Positions 25,634-32,213 of a stretch of 32,213 nucleotides of DNA are shown here, piece after piece. The stretch is taken from contig JAITCV010000149.1 in NCBI GenBank assembly GCA_031282905.1, positions 1 through 32,213 of the forward strand. Direction: 5' to 3'. The notes beneath the pieces were generated by a model. That model had not been told where the DNA came from and did no database searches. It worked only from the letters and a program-made list of their open reading frames with translations. This DNA is from Azoarcus sp. (GTDB lineage Bacteria; Pseudomonadota; Gammaproteobacteria; Burkholderiales; Rhodocyclaceae). Positions within the stretch are counted from its first letter, which is position 1, and each line of letters begins with the position of its first letter. The translations under genes were made by a program, and so were the position numbers.

Positions 25634-25924
25634 ATTCTCGACCTTGCCCTTGTCCCCGGCGAACTCGTCGCCCTGCTTGGCATCAACGCGGGGAAGAGCA
25701 CCCTGCTCGGATTGCTGCGGCCGGAGAGCGGGGAAATTCGCCTGGACGGCCAGCGGCTGGCCGACTGTTCGCACCGCCCGGCATCTGGCCTATGTTCCGC
25801 AAGCCCACGCTGCGTTTTGCCGCAACCGCGTGTCATCCTGTTCGACCAAGGTATCATCCTCGCCGACGACCCCGGCCAGATACTCACCACCGCCCTGCTC
25901 GAACGCATGCGGCGCACCATGTAA
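25634..25924 (+). pseudogene. Decayed ABC transporter ATP-binding subunit (FepC/BtuD-like)
   Basis: One frame reads ILDLALVPGELVALLG, a damaged Walker A (INAGKST with the GPNG part shortened), then LRPESGEIRLDGQRLAD. A different frame holds AYVPQAHAAF, the normal Q-loop region. The original frame then resumes at VILFDQGIILADDPGQILT, which is the C-terminal part of iron-siderophore or cobalamin ABC ATPases. The ABC signature and Walker B are missing and total length is about a third of normal. It is a deletion and frameshift remnant with no partner genes beside it. Confidence 0.75.
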
Positions 25925-25965
25925 ATGGTATAGAATTTCTCGATTTCCCTTCAAGGAGCCATACG

Positions 25966-26562
25966 ATGTGCCAGACTGAAACCCTCTCCGTTGTCATCAC
26001 CCCGGTCCCGAACTCAAACCCGATCCCGACCGTCAGCCACAAATGCGCCTGCGGCGGACATGGCGGCTTCGCCGGGCGCAAGGTGCCGCCCGGCCACGAT
26101 CTGGAATACCCATCCGTCGACTTTCCGCCATCGGGCTTCATCGCCGAAGTCGGCGAAACCGCCTTGCGCGCCTTGGTGCTGCGTCACCACACCCTGCTGC
26201 GCCAGCATGCGGAAATCGGCCATCTTTTTGCCAGGGACGATAAGGTGTTTGCCGAACGTGTGGCAAAAATCGCCGATTACATCGTCGAAGCCTGCGGTGG
26301 CCCGAGCGCCTATTCCGATGCCGAAGGCAGCGATGTGTGCATACGCACTCGCCATTTCCCGTTCGAGATCGACGAACGCGCGCGAGAAATATGGCTGGAA
26401 AAACTGTTCGTGGCCCTGGGCGAAACGCAATTCTCGCTGCTCGCCAAACAAACCTATTGGACATGGCTGGAAGCCATGTCGATACGCATGATCAATCGGC
26501 GCCACGCCAAGGCCCAGCCGACGCGGATCGGCTTCGACGAAGCGGTCGGGCGTTTTGGCTGA
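25966..26562 (+). CDS. Truncated-hemoglobin-like protein with an N-terminal extension
   Basis: The 198-residue protein starts at an ATG preceded by AAGGAG. Residues 58-175 look like a group II-type truncated hemoglobin: GETALRALVLRH, then GGPSAY at 111-116 and TRHFPFEIDERAREIWL, where His130 would be the proximal heme ligand. The family binds O2, NO or related ligands. The extension (1-57) carries CACGGHGG at 27-34, a possible metal-binding stretch. The B-helix Tyr/Phe positions read RHHTLL, so ligand chemistry may differ. Family membership is inferred from motifs; I have no alignment score. Confidence 0.65.
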   Translation: MCQTETLSVVITPVPNSNPIPTVSHKCACGGHGGFAGRKVPPGHDLEYPSVDFPPSGFIAEVGETALRALVLRHHTLLRQHAEIGHLFARDDKVFAERVAKIADYIVEACGGPSAYSDAEGSDVCIRTRHFPFEIDERAREIWLEKLFVALGETQFSLLAKQTYWTWLEAMSIRMINRRHAKAQPTRIGFDEAVGRFG

Positions 26563-26597
26563 CGCGGCCACAGCCGCAGCGGTCATGGAAAACGACC

Positions 26598-26909
26598 ATG
26601 GAAAGTCATATGCGCAAACATGCCGAAATACTTGCCGATTGGGCCCCCGATTTGTCTCTCAAGCTTGGACGGCCGGTCGAGGTCATCCGGGGAAAAGGGC
26701 TATCGGCCTACGATTTCCCGCCCAGTCAAAGGGTAAGAATCAATTTCGTCGATGGCTCCGTTGCCGAGTTCAACTATGCCTTTGCCTGTATCCGGGAAAA
26801 GGAATCCCAAGTCGCGGTTTTTACCGAGCATTGCGGTTACCTGGAATTCTGGCTCGAGCCGGAAATGGAAATCGTCGAGATCAGGGAGAACCACTACCGC
26901 CACGAGTAG
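26598..26909 (+). CDS. Small unrecognised protein next to the globin gene
   Basis: The 103-residue product has a helical N-terminus (HAEILADWAPDLSLKLGRPV). A strand-rich middle follows with RVRINFVDGSVAEFNYAF and AVFTEHCGYLEFWLEPEMEIVEI. It ends in a short charged tail. No family is recognised. An ATG at 26610 is an alternative start and has the better upstream GGAAAG. It follows the globin gene by 35 bases on the same strand, so the two may be co-transcribed. Confidence 0.6.
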   Translation: MESHMRKHAEILADWAPDLSLKLGRPVEVIRGKGLSAYDFPPSQRVRINFVDGSVAEFNYAFACIREKESQVAVFTEHCGYLEFWLEPEMEIVEIRENHYRHE

Positions 26910-26966
26910 AGATACCCGGTATTCCCACATTGCAAGCCGGGACAGGAGCGGCGAAGCCGGTCGTTT

Positions 26967-27545
26967 TCACTGTCCCTCTGTCTTCTGCCCTCTGTTTCCG
27001 GCCAGCAGCAGGAATGTATCGCGGTAATGGCGCAATTCCTCGACCGATTCGACGATGTCGGCAAACGCGGTATGGGCGCCAGCTTTTTTGACGCCCTTGT
27101 ACACCTCGGGATTCCAGCGTTTGGCGAGTTCCTTGAGCGTCGACACATCGAGGTTGCGGTAATGGAACCAGGCTTCGAATTTCGGCATGTGGCGGGCGAG
27201 AAAGCGACGATCCTGGCATACCGAATTGCCGCACATCGGCGAGACGCCCTTGGGTACCCATTGTTCGAGGAAAGCCAGCATTGTCGCCTCGGCCGCAGCC
27301 TCGTCGATGGTGGAAGCGCGCACGCGCGCGGTGAGGCCCGAACGGCCATGGGTGCTGGTGTTCCACTCATCCATCGCCTCGAGCACCGCGTCGGACTGAT
27401 GCACGACGATCACCGGCGCTTCGGCGACGATGTCGAGCCCGCTGTTGGTGATGAGCAGGCCAATCTCGATGATGCGATCCCGGTCGGGATCAAGTCCGGT
27501 CATCTCCATGTCCAGCCAGATCAGGTGGTTCGGATCCTGTGCCAT
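26967..27545 (-). CDS. orn: Oligoribonuclease
   Basis: Orn degrades RNA dinucleotides, including pGpG from c-di-GMP turnover, to mononucleotides. The DEDDh exonuclease signature is visible: [21 protein letters not shown] supplies the DxE pair, and [19 protein letters not shown] supplies the late His and Asp. [18 protein letters not shown] is a family-specific block. The 192-residue length includes a short tail beyond the E. coli form (181). The start at 27545 (MAQDPNHL) replaces the longer ORF-track start, which would run into rsgA. The gene is divergent from rsgA with 26 bases between starts. Confidence 0.95.
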   Translation of the reverse strand: MAQDPNHLIWLDMEMTGLDPDRDRIIEIGLLITNSGLDIVAEAPVIVVHQSDAVLEAMDEWNTSTHGRSGLTARVRASTIDEAAAEATMLAFLEQWVPKGVSPMCGNSVCQDRRFLARHMPKFEAWFHYRNLDVSTLKELAKRWNPEVYKGVKKAGAHTAFADIVESVEELRHYRDTFLLLAGNRGQKTEGQ

Positions 27546-27571
27546 AATCCTTCCGTCTTTTTCAAGCGCCG

Positions 27572-28543
27572 ATGGTAAAGCTCCGAATTGTGGCACAGAA
27601 TCCCCGCTTCCCGGCCAAATCTCATCTCTCCGCCCATCCCGCCGCGCCACGCCTGACCGGCACGGTCATCGCTGCTTTTGGCCGCCATTTCGAGGTCGAT
27701 ACCACTCTGGGCATTCTGCGCTGCTACACCCGGGGCAAGAAAAACGACCACGCTTGCGGCGATGAAGTCGACCTCACCCCCACCGGCAACGGTCAGGGCG
27801 TGATCGAAAATCTCCATCTCCGCCGCAACCTGCTGTGGCGCTCGGACGCCTTTCGCGCAAAGCGGCTGGCGGCCAATCTCAGCCTGGTCGTCATCGTCGT
27901 CGCCACCGAACCGGGCTTCTCCGATCTGCTGGTGTCGCGCTGCCTTGCCGCCGCCGAAAGCGAAAACATCGCCGCGCTCATCGTGCTCAACAAATCCGAT
28001 CTCAGCGAACGTCTACCCCAGGCGCGCGCGCGACTGCAACTCTTCGCCGAACTCGGCTATCCGGTGATCGAACTATGCGCGTTGGATGGCGTCGCGGAGC
28101 TTGCCGCGCGTCTCGAAGGCGAAAAATGTCTGCTCATCGGCCAATCGGGCATGGGGAAATCCACCCTGACCAACGCACTGGCCCCCAACGCCGCCGCCGC
28201 GACCCGCGAAATTTCCGCCGCGCTCGATACCGGCAAGCACACCACCACCTTCGCCCGCCTCTATCCGCGCGGCCAAGGCTGGCTGGTCGACAGCCCCGGC
28301 CTGCAAGCCTTCGGCCTCGCCCACCTCGGCCCGGAAGAACTGGCGCAAGCTTTCATCGAATTCCGCCCCCACCTCGGCCAATGCCGTTTCCGCGACTGCC
28401 GCCACGACGCCGAACCTGGCTGCGCGCTGGCTGCGGCGGTGGCTTCGGCGTCGCCCAACCCTATCCATCCCCGCCGTTTCGAGCATTACAAGATCATCCG
28501 CGCCGAAATCGACGCGGCGCGGCGGGCAAATCCGGGATGGTGA
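27572..28543 (+). CDS. rsgA: Ribosome small-subunit-dependent GTPase RsgA
   Basis: RsgA is a circularly permuted GTPase that checks late 30S maturation. An N-terminal OB-fold (about 25-80, [15 protein letters not shown]) precedes the permuted G domain. There G4 (VLNKSD) comes before G1 ([10 protein letters not shown]) and G3 (DSPGLQAFG). The C-terminal zinc site is visible as [14 protein letters not shown]. Length is normal. It is transcribed away from orn, so the two share a very short promoter region. Confidence 0.95.
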   Translation: MVKLRIVAQNPRFPAKSHLSAHPAAPRLTGTVIAAFGRHFEVDTTLGILRCYTRGKKNDHACGDEVDLTPTGNGQGVIENLHLRRNLLWRSDAFRAKRLAANLSLVVIVVATEPGFSDLLVSRCLAAAESENIAALIVLNKSDLSERLPQARARLQLFAELGYPVIELCALDGVAELAARLEGEKCLLIGQSGMGKSTLTNALAPNAAAATREISAALDTGKHTTTFARLYPRGQGWLVDSPGLQAFGLAHLGPEELAQAFIEFRPHLGQCRFRDCRHDAEPGCALAAAVASASPNPIHPRRFEHYKIIRAEIDAARRANPGW

Positions 28544-28585
28544 TTGCCCTTGTCCGTCACGCGCCCTCGTGTTGCAATCCGTCCC

Positions 28586-29302
28586 ATGTCCGCTCAACAC
28601 CCCAACGCTCGATTTTGCCGCGCGCTCGTCGCCTTGCTCATCTTCATCTGCTTGACGACTGCCGCATCCGTCCACGCACAGCAGGAGCCCGCACCGCTCG
28701 AAGCCATCGCCCGCCAGTTCATCGAAGAACAGACGCGCGGGCTGCCGGGCGAAGTCAGCATCGAACTCAGCCCGTTCGACGCCCATAACCAACTCCCTCC
28801 CTGTGTCGAGCTCGTCGCGTTCCTGCCCGCCGCCGCCCGCGCCTGGGGCGCATTCAGCATCGGCGTGCGCTGCGATTCTCCGGTGGAATGGACGGTATAT
28901 CTCCAGGCCCGGGTGAAATTGATCGCCGACTACTTCGTTACCGCTCGCCCACTCCGCGCCGGGCAAATCATCGGCCCCGACGACCTCGTCATCCGCCGCG
29001 GCGACATCGCCGCCCTTGCCGACGACATTCTCGCCGATGCCAGCCAGGCGATCGGCCGCCACGCCCGCCACGCCCTCGCCCAAGGCAGCCCGCTGCAAGC
29101 CCGCATGCTGCGCATGCCCGCCGCCATCCAGCAAGGCAGGGAAGTCACCGTGCTCAGCCAGGGTGACGGCTTCCAGGTCTCGAACACGGGCCGCGCGCTC
29201 AACCACGCCGCGCCAGGCGAAACGGTGCGGGTACGCATGCCCAACAACCAGATCATCACCGGCACCGCCCAGGCCAACGGCACGGTGATCGTCGGTTATT
29301 GA
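28586..29302 (+). CDS. flgA: Flagellar P-ring assembly chaperone FlgA
   Basis: FlgA is a periplasmic protein required to assemble the flagellar P ring from FlgI. The 238-residue product has a signal peptide (ALVALLIFICLTTAASVHAQ). A SAF-like C-terminal region follows, with RPLRAGQIIGPDDLVIRRGDI, GRHARHALAQGSPLQARML and GETVRVRMPNNQIITGTA. The ORF track starts at a TTG at 28544; the ATG at 28586 fits the signal peptide better. It follows rsgA closely and no other flagellar gene is present, so it is an orphan here. Confidence 0.9.
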   Translation: MSAQHPNARFCRALVALLIFICLTTAASVHAQQEPAPLEAIARQFIEEQTRGLPGEVSIELSPFDAHNQLPPCVELVAFLPAAARAWGAFSIGVRCDSPVEWTVYLQARVKLIADYFVTARPLRAGQIIGPDDLVIRRGDIAALADDILADASQAIGRHARHALAQGSPLQARMLRMPAAIQQGREVTVLSQGDGFQVSNTGRALNHAAPGETVRVRMPNNQIITGTAQANGTVIVGY

Positions 29303-29348
29303 GTTTCCTCGAATAAGTAAGCATCAAAAAGTAACTCGGGTTGATCAG

Positions 29349-29378
29349 CAAAAAGGACAAGCAAAGCTCGCCCTTTTT
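29349..29378 (+). terminator. Terminator-like hairpin after flgA
   Basis: AAAAAGG pairs with CCTTTTT around an inner AGC/GCT stem with a small internal loop, 47 bases after the flgA stop. The T run forms part of the stem. Efficiency is uncertain. Confidence 0.45.
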
Positions 29379-29481
29379 GGGAGTAAAGACAAGATCACCC
29401 CACTGCCAGATGGATTTTGCTTTGGGACTACACGGTTTGCAGCCAGGCTTTGCCTGCTTTCAAACCCAAGACAAACCGGCA

Positions 29482-29502
29482 AAAAAATAGGGGTTATTTT
29501 TT
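29482..29502. terminator. AT-only inverted repeat after nadA
   Basis: AAAAAATA pairs with TATTTTTT around a GGGGT loop between the flgA and nadA 3' ends. It could terminate from either side, but an all-A/T stem is weak. Confidence 0.3.
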
Positions 29503-29525
29503 GACGCCCCCTGACTCCCTGCTCA

Positions 29526-30656
29526 TCAGGATACCGTCAGCATGCGTTCGAGCGCGGTTCGTGCCGGTTCGGCCTCGCTCGCCGCTACCCGGATCGGGTT
29601 CACTATCTGGCCTGCGGCGAGGTTTTCCAGCGTCCAGGCCAGATGTTGTGGGTCAATGCGCTGCATTGTCGAGCACATGCACACCATGGGCGCCATGAAT
29701 TGAACGATCTTGCCTTGTGGTTTCATTTGCTCCGCCAGGCGATTGACCAGATTCAATTCGGTGCCGACCAGCCAGCGGGTATTGGCCGGGGCTGCCGAAA
29801 CGATATCGCGGATATATTCGGTGGAACCGACATGGTCAGATTCGCGGCAAACGTCGAGATTGCATTCGGGGTGCGAAATCACCTGCCCGTCCGGATATTG
29901 CGCGCGCCAGCGCCGGATATGTTCGACCTGGAACATTTGATGCACCGAACAGTGCCCTTTCCAGAGCAGGATGCGGGCATTGGCTATTTCTTCCGGGGCG
30001 AGTCCGCCGTTTTCGAGATCGGGGTCCCATACCGCCATTTGTTCAAGGGCAATGCCTTTCTTGAACCCCGTCCAGCGCCCCAGATGCTGATCGGGGAAAA
30101 ACAATACTTTTTCGCGGCGCGCGAGCGCCCAATCGACGATCTTGGGCGCATTGGTCGACGTACAGACAATGCCGCCATGTGCGCCGCAAAACGCCTTGAG
30201 ATCGGCGGCGGAATTGATATAGGTGACAGGAGTGATTTTTTCGTCCGGCGCGCCCAGCACGGCGGCGAGTTCGCGCCAGCAGCGTTCGACCTTCGCCAAA
30301 TTGGCCATGTCGGCCATCGAACAGCCGGCGGCCAGGTCGGGCAGGATGGCGGTTTGCTCGGGCCGCGACAAAATGTCGGCGACTTCGGCCATGAAATGCA
30401 CGCCGCAAAAGACGATGAACTCCGCGTCGGTCTGCGCTGCCAGCCGGGCGAGTTTGAGCGAATCGCCGGTCAGGTCGGCATGGCGATAGACATCGGCGCG
30501 TTGGTAATGGTGGCAAAGCAGCACTGCGCGTTTGCCGAGCCGGGCGCGCGCATCGAGAATGCGCGCCTGCGCGTCTTCTTCGGAGAGCACGCCGAAACGC
30601 TCGAAACCCAGATCCGCCCAGGGCGCGTCTCCAGGAGCAAGCCGCCCGCTGCTCAT
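29526..30656 (-). CDS. nadA: Quinolinate synthase NadA
   Basis: NadA condenses iminoaspartate with dihydroxyacetone phosphate to quinolinate for NAD synthesis and needs a [4Fe-4S] cluster. The 376-residue protein contains VLLCHHYQRADVY, the IVFCGVHFMAE segment and HPECNLDVC. Likely cluster cysteines are in AAGCSMAD, KGHCSVH and VCMCSTM. I start it at the ATG at 30656; the ORF track start at 30689 lies inside the upstream gene. Its ATG overlaps the rhodanese stop (ATGA), implying coupled translation. nadB and nadC are not in the window. Confidence 0.95.
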   Translation of the reverse strand: MSSGRLAPGDAPWADLGFERFGVLSEEDAQARILDARARLGKRAVLLCHHYQRADVYRHADLTGDSLKLARLAAQTDAEFIVFCGVHFMAEVADILSRPEQTAILPDLAAGCSMADMANLAKVERCWRELAAVLGAPDEKITPVTYINSAADLKAFCGAHGGIVCTSTNAPKIVDWALARREKVLFFPDQHLGRWTGFKKGIALEQMAVWDPDLENGGLAPEEIANARILLWKGHCSVHQMFQVEHIRRWRAQYPDGQVISHPECNLDVCRESDHVGSTEYIRDIVSAAPANTRWLVGTELNLVNRLAEQMKPQGKIVQFMAPMVCMCSTMQRIDPQHLAWTLENLAAGQIVNPIRVAASEAEPARTALERMLTVS

Positions 30657-31105
30657 GCCTGCTCCCAGGGCAGCCCGGCAAGCTTCCAACCGCCGACGTG
30701 ACTACGCTGCCTGTTGGCGTCGAGCGAGCCCTCGAAACCTTCGAGGACGTTGTAACAATTGTTATACCCGGAACGAACGGCGAGGCTCGCGGTTTCATCG
30801 GAGCGCCGTCCGGAGCGGCAGATGAACATCACCAGTGCCTCGGGGCTGACCGACTGGCGCAACTGCATCATGAAACGGTTATTGACTTGCCCGCTCGGCC
30901 AGAACTCGTATTCGATGTCGACCGTGCCCGGAATGCGCCCGACCCATTCGAGTTCGGCGCGGGTGCGGATATCGACGAGCTTCGCCCCAGGCGCGAGTTG
31001 CCACACCTGCCAGGCTTCGGCGGGCGTAAGCGCCCCCTGGTAGGACAATCCAAGCTCGACGGTGCGTTGATGCGCCAGATCAAGTAAGGCGTTGAGGGTT
31101 CCCAT
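30653..31105 (-). CDS. Rhodanese-like sulfurtransferase
   Basis: A single rhodanese domain of 150 residues: LVDIRTRAELEWVGRIPG, then an active-site loop CRSGRRSDETA with its catalytic cysteine, and VLEGFEGSLD. It has no signal peptide, so it should act in the cytoplasm. Rhodaneses carry persulfide sulfur to various acceptors. Its stop overlaps the nadA start, which suggests a link to NadA's iron-sulfur cluster or simply coexpression; this is inference. The CDF transporter gene is divergent, 50 bases away. Confidence 0.88.
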   Translation of the reverse strand: MGTLNALLDLAHQRTVELGLSYQGALTPAEAWQVWQLAPGAKLVDIRTRAELEWVGRIPGTVDIEYEFWPSGQVNNRFMMQLRQSVSPEALVMFICRSGRRSDETASLAVRSGYNNCYNVLEGFEGSLDANRQRSHVGGWKLAGLPWEQA

Positions 31106-31155
31106 GACAGTATCCGGCTAAAATCGGGGGCCAAAGTATATACCTGTCCGTTCCC

Positions 31156-32213
31156 ATGACTCCGACTTCGCCCGGCAACCTCGGCAACGATGGCGGCAAA
31201 CGTGCCCGCGCCATCCACAGGGTGGCGCTGGTTGCCATCGCCACCAATTCCGCCCTCATCATCGGCCAGATCTGCATCGGTCTTTTTGCCCACGCCTTCA
31301 GCCTGGTGGCCGACGCCGCCCATACGCTTTCGGATCTGATCACCGATCTGATGGTGCTCGTCGCCGGGCGGCGCGGCGCCGATCCCGCCGATATCGATCA
31401 TCCATACGGTCATGGCCGTATCGAAACGGCAAGCTCGTTATTGCTCGGCGGGGTGCTCATCGCGGTGGGATTCGGCTTTCTGTGGGCATCCGGCGTCCGC
31501 TTGCAGAACATGGATGCCCAGACGGCGGCAGTCTTGCATCCGGTGGCGCTCGTCATGGCGGCGGTCACGCTGGCGGCGAAGGAAATCCTGTTCCGCTTCA
31601 CGCTCACCGCCAGCCGGAGACTTTCCGCGCCCCTGCTCGAAGCCAATGCCTGGCACGCGCGCTCGGACGCGGCGTCCTCGCTGGTGGTGGCAATCGGCAT
31701 CGGCGGCAGTCTGGCGGGGTATCCCTTTCTTGAACCGCTTGCCGCGGCTGTGGTGGGTTTTCTCATCCTCAGCATGGGGCTGCGCCTGGGCTGGCAGGCG
31801 GTGCGCGAATTGATCGACACCGGCCTGCCGCCGGAGGAACTCGCCAGCCTGCGCCAGAGCATCGCCGCCACGCCAGGCGTCGTCGGCTTGCACGACATGC
31901 GCACGCGACGCATGGCCGACCGGGTATTGTGCGATACGCATATCCAGGTCGACCCCAGGATCACGGTGTCGGAGGGGCATTACATCGCGGAGCGCGTCTC
32001 GTTGGCCATATGCAAGTCACATCCGAAGGTGAGCGAAGTGCTCGTGCATGTCGATACCGAACGGGATGAATCGCCGCCATCGCCCAATATCGAGCAGTTG
32101 CCGGATCGTGAAATGGTCCGGGCGGATATCGAAGCCTTGCTGGGCGGGGACGGACCGGCGATCCAGCGTCTGCTGGTGCATTACCTGGGATGCCGGATCG
32201 AGGTCGAGGTTTA
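31156..32213 (+). CDS. Cation diffusion facilitator family transporter (runs to the window end)
   Basis: The frame is open to the last base, giving 352 codons plus TA, which may be the start of a stop codon. It is not in the ORF track because no stop is reached. The protein has several hydrophobic helices. The two metal-site HxxxD pairs are VADAAHTLSDLITD and NAWHARSDAASSL, and HPYGHGRIE is a conserved CDF block. A cytoplasmic C-terminal domain (from about GLPPEELASLRQSI) has the usual regulatory fold residues. These transporters export Zn2+, Fe2+, Co2+ or Mn2+; the substrate is not decided. Confidence 0.92.
   Translation, partial: MTPTSPGNLGNDGGKRARAIHRVALVAIATNSALIIGQICIGLFAHAFSLVADAAHTLSDLITDLMVLVAGRRGADPADIDHPYGHGRIETASSLLLGGVLIAVGFGFLWASGVRLQNMDAQTAAVLHPVALVMAAVTLAAKEILFRFTLTASRRLSAPLLEANAWHARSDAASSLVVAIGIGGSLAGYPFLEPLAAAVVGFLILSMGLRLGWQAVRELIDTGLPPEELASLRQSIAATPGVVGLHDMRTRRMADRVLCDTHIQVDPRITVSEGHYIAERVSLAICKSHPKVSEVLVHVDTERDESPPSPNIEQLPDREMVRADIEALLGGDGPAIQRLLVHYLGCRIEVEV

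Noticed and set aside
25530-25634. 34-codon ORF MKIIAGVDFAG...
   Set aside because: Short, no ribosome site, no known homology, and it ends inside the ABC relic.

Overview
The window looks like a GC-rich betaproteobacterial chromosome segment, possibly Rhodocyclales or a relative, although the order is not proven. Four things point there: the rimP-nusA-infB-rbfA-truB cluster; a ribE-ribBA-ribH-nusB run whose RibA half is degenerate; a DksA of the cysteine-poor CEETGEP type; and tlyA next to metF. Nearly all genes are housekeeping or core metabolism, and accessory material is confined to a few short scars.

Layout. 1-134: 3' end of a group II intron. 251-673: a minus-strand DUF2628 membrane protein. 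818-6009: a long plus-strand run cutA, dsbD, ribE, ribBA, ribH, nusB. 6047-7711: minus-strand parA-parB. 7712-8052: a divergent control region with a good OxyR-type operator. 8053-10255: ahpC and ahpF, separated by a UUCG-loop terminator. 10256-10899: an IS630 transposase remnant and unassigned DNA. 10900-11635: dksA and an orphan yidD. 11700-13565: a membrane sensor with PAS and a degenerate GGDEF domain. 13612-15280: tlyA overlapping metF. 15281-16082: an AT-richer patch with an unrecognised 204-aa gene. 16094-18280: a uvrD-type helicase on the minus strand. 18281-18686: non-coding, with a plus-strand promoter-like pair and terminator. 18687-25254: the minus-strand rimP-nusA-infB-rbfA-truB operon, preceded by two tandem minus-strand terminator hairpins. 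25634-25924: a decayed ABC-transporter ATPase. 25966-26909: a truncated-hemoglobin-like gene and a small unknown gene. 26967-28543: divergent orn and rsgA. 28586-29302: an orphan flgA. 29526-31105: a rhodanese-like gene overlapping nadA. 31156-end: a cation diffusion facilitator gene running off the window.

How the genes fit together. The rib genes make riboflavin, but the GTP cyclohydrolase II half of RibBA lacks its zinc cysteines, so that step must be encoded elsewhere. AhpC and AhpF form a peroxide-reducing pair, probably under OxyR. The rimP operon joins ribosome maturation, transcription elongation and translation initiation, and its leader may act as an attenuator. TlyA modifies rRNA with S-adenosylmethionine, and MetF supplies methyl groups to that cycle. 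NadA needs a [4Fe-4S] cluster, and its overlapping rhodanese could handle sulfur.

I see no CRISPR array, tRNA, rRNA or obvious defence system. The least explained items are the sensor with RSDQF in place of GGDEF, the globin with an N-terminal Cys/His-rich extension and small neighbour, the tandem terminators before rimP, the twin covarying UUCG hairpins, and the candidate small RNA at 18417-18613.
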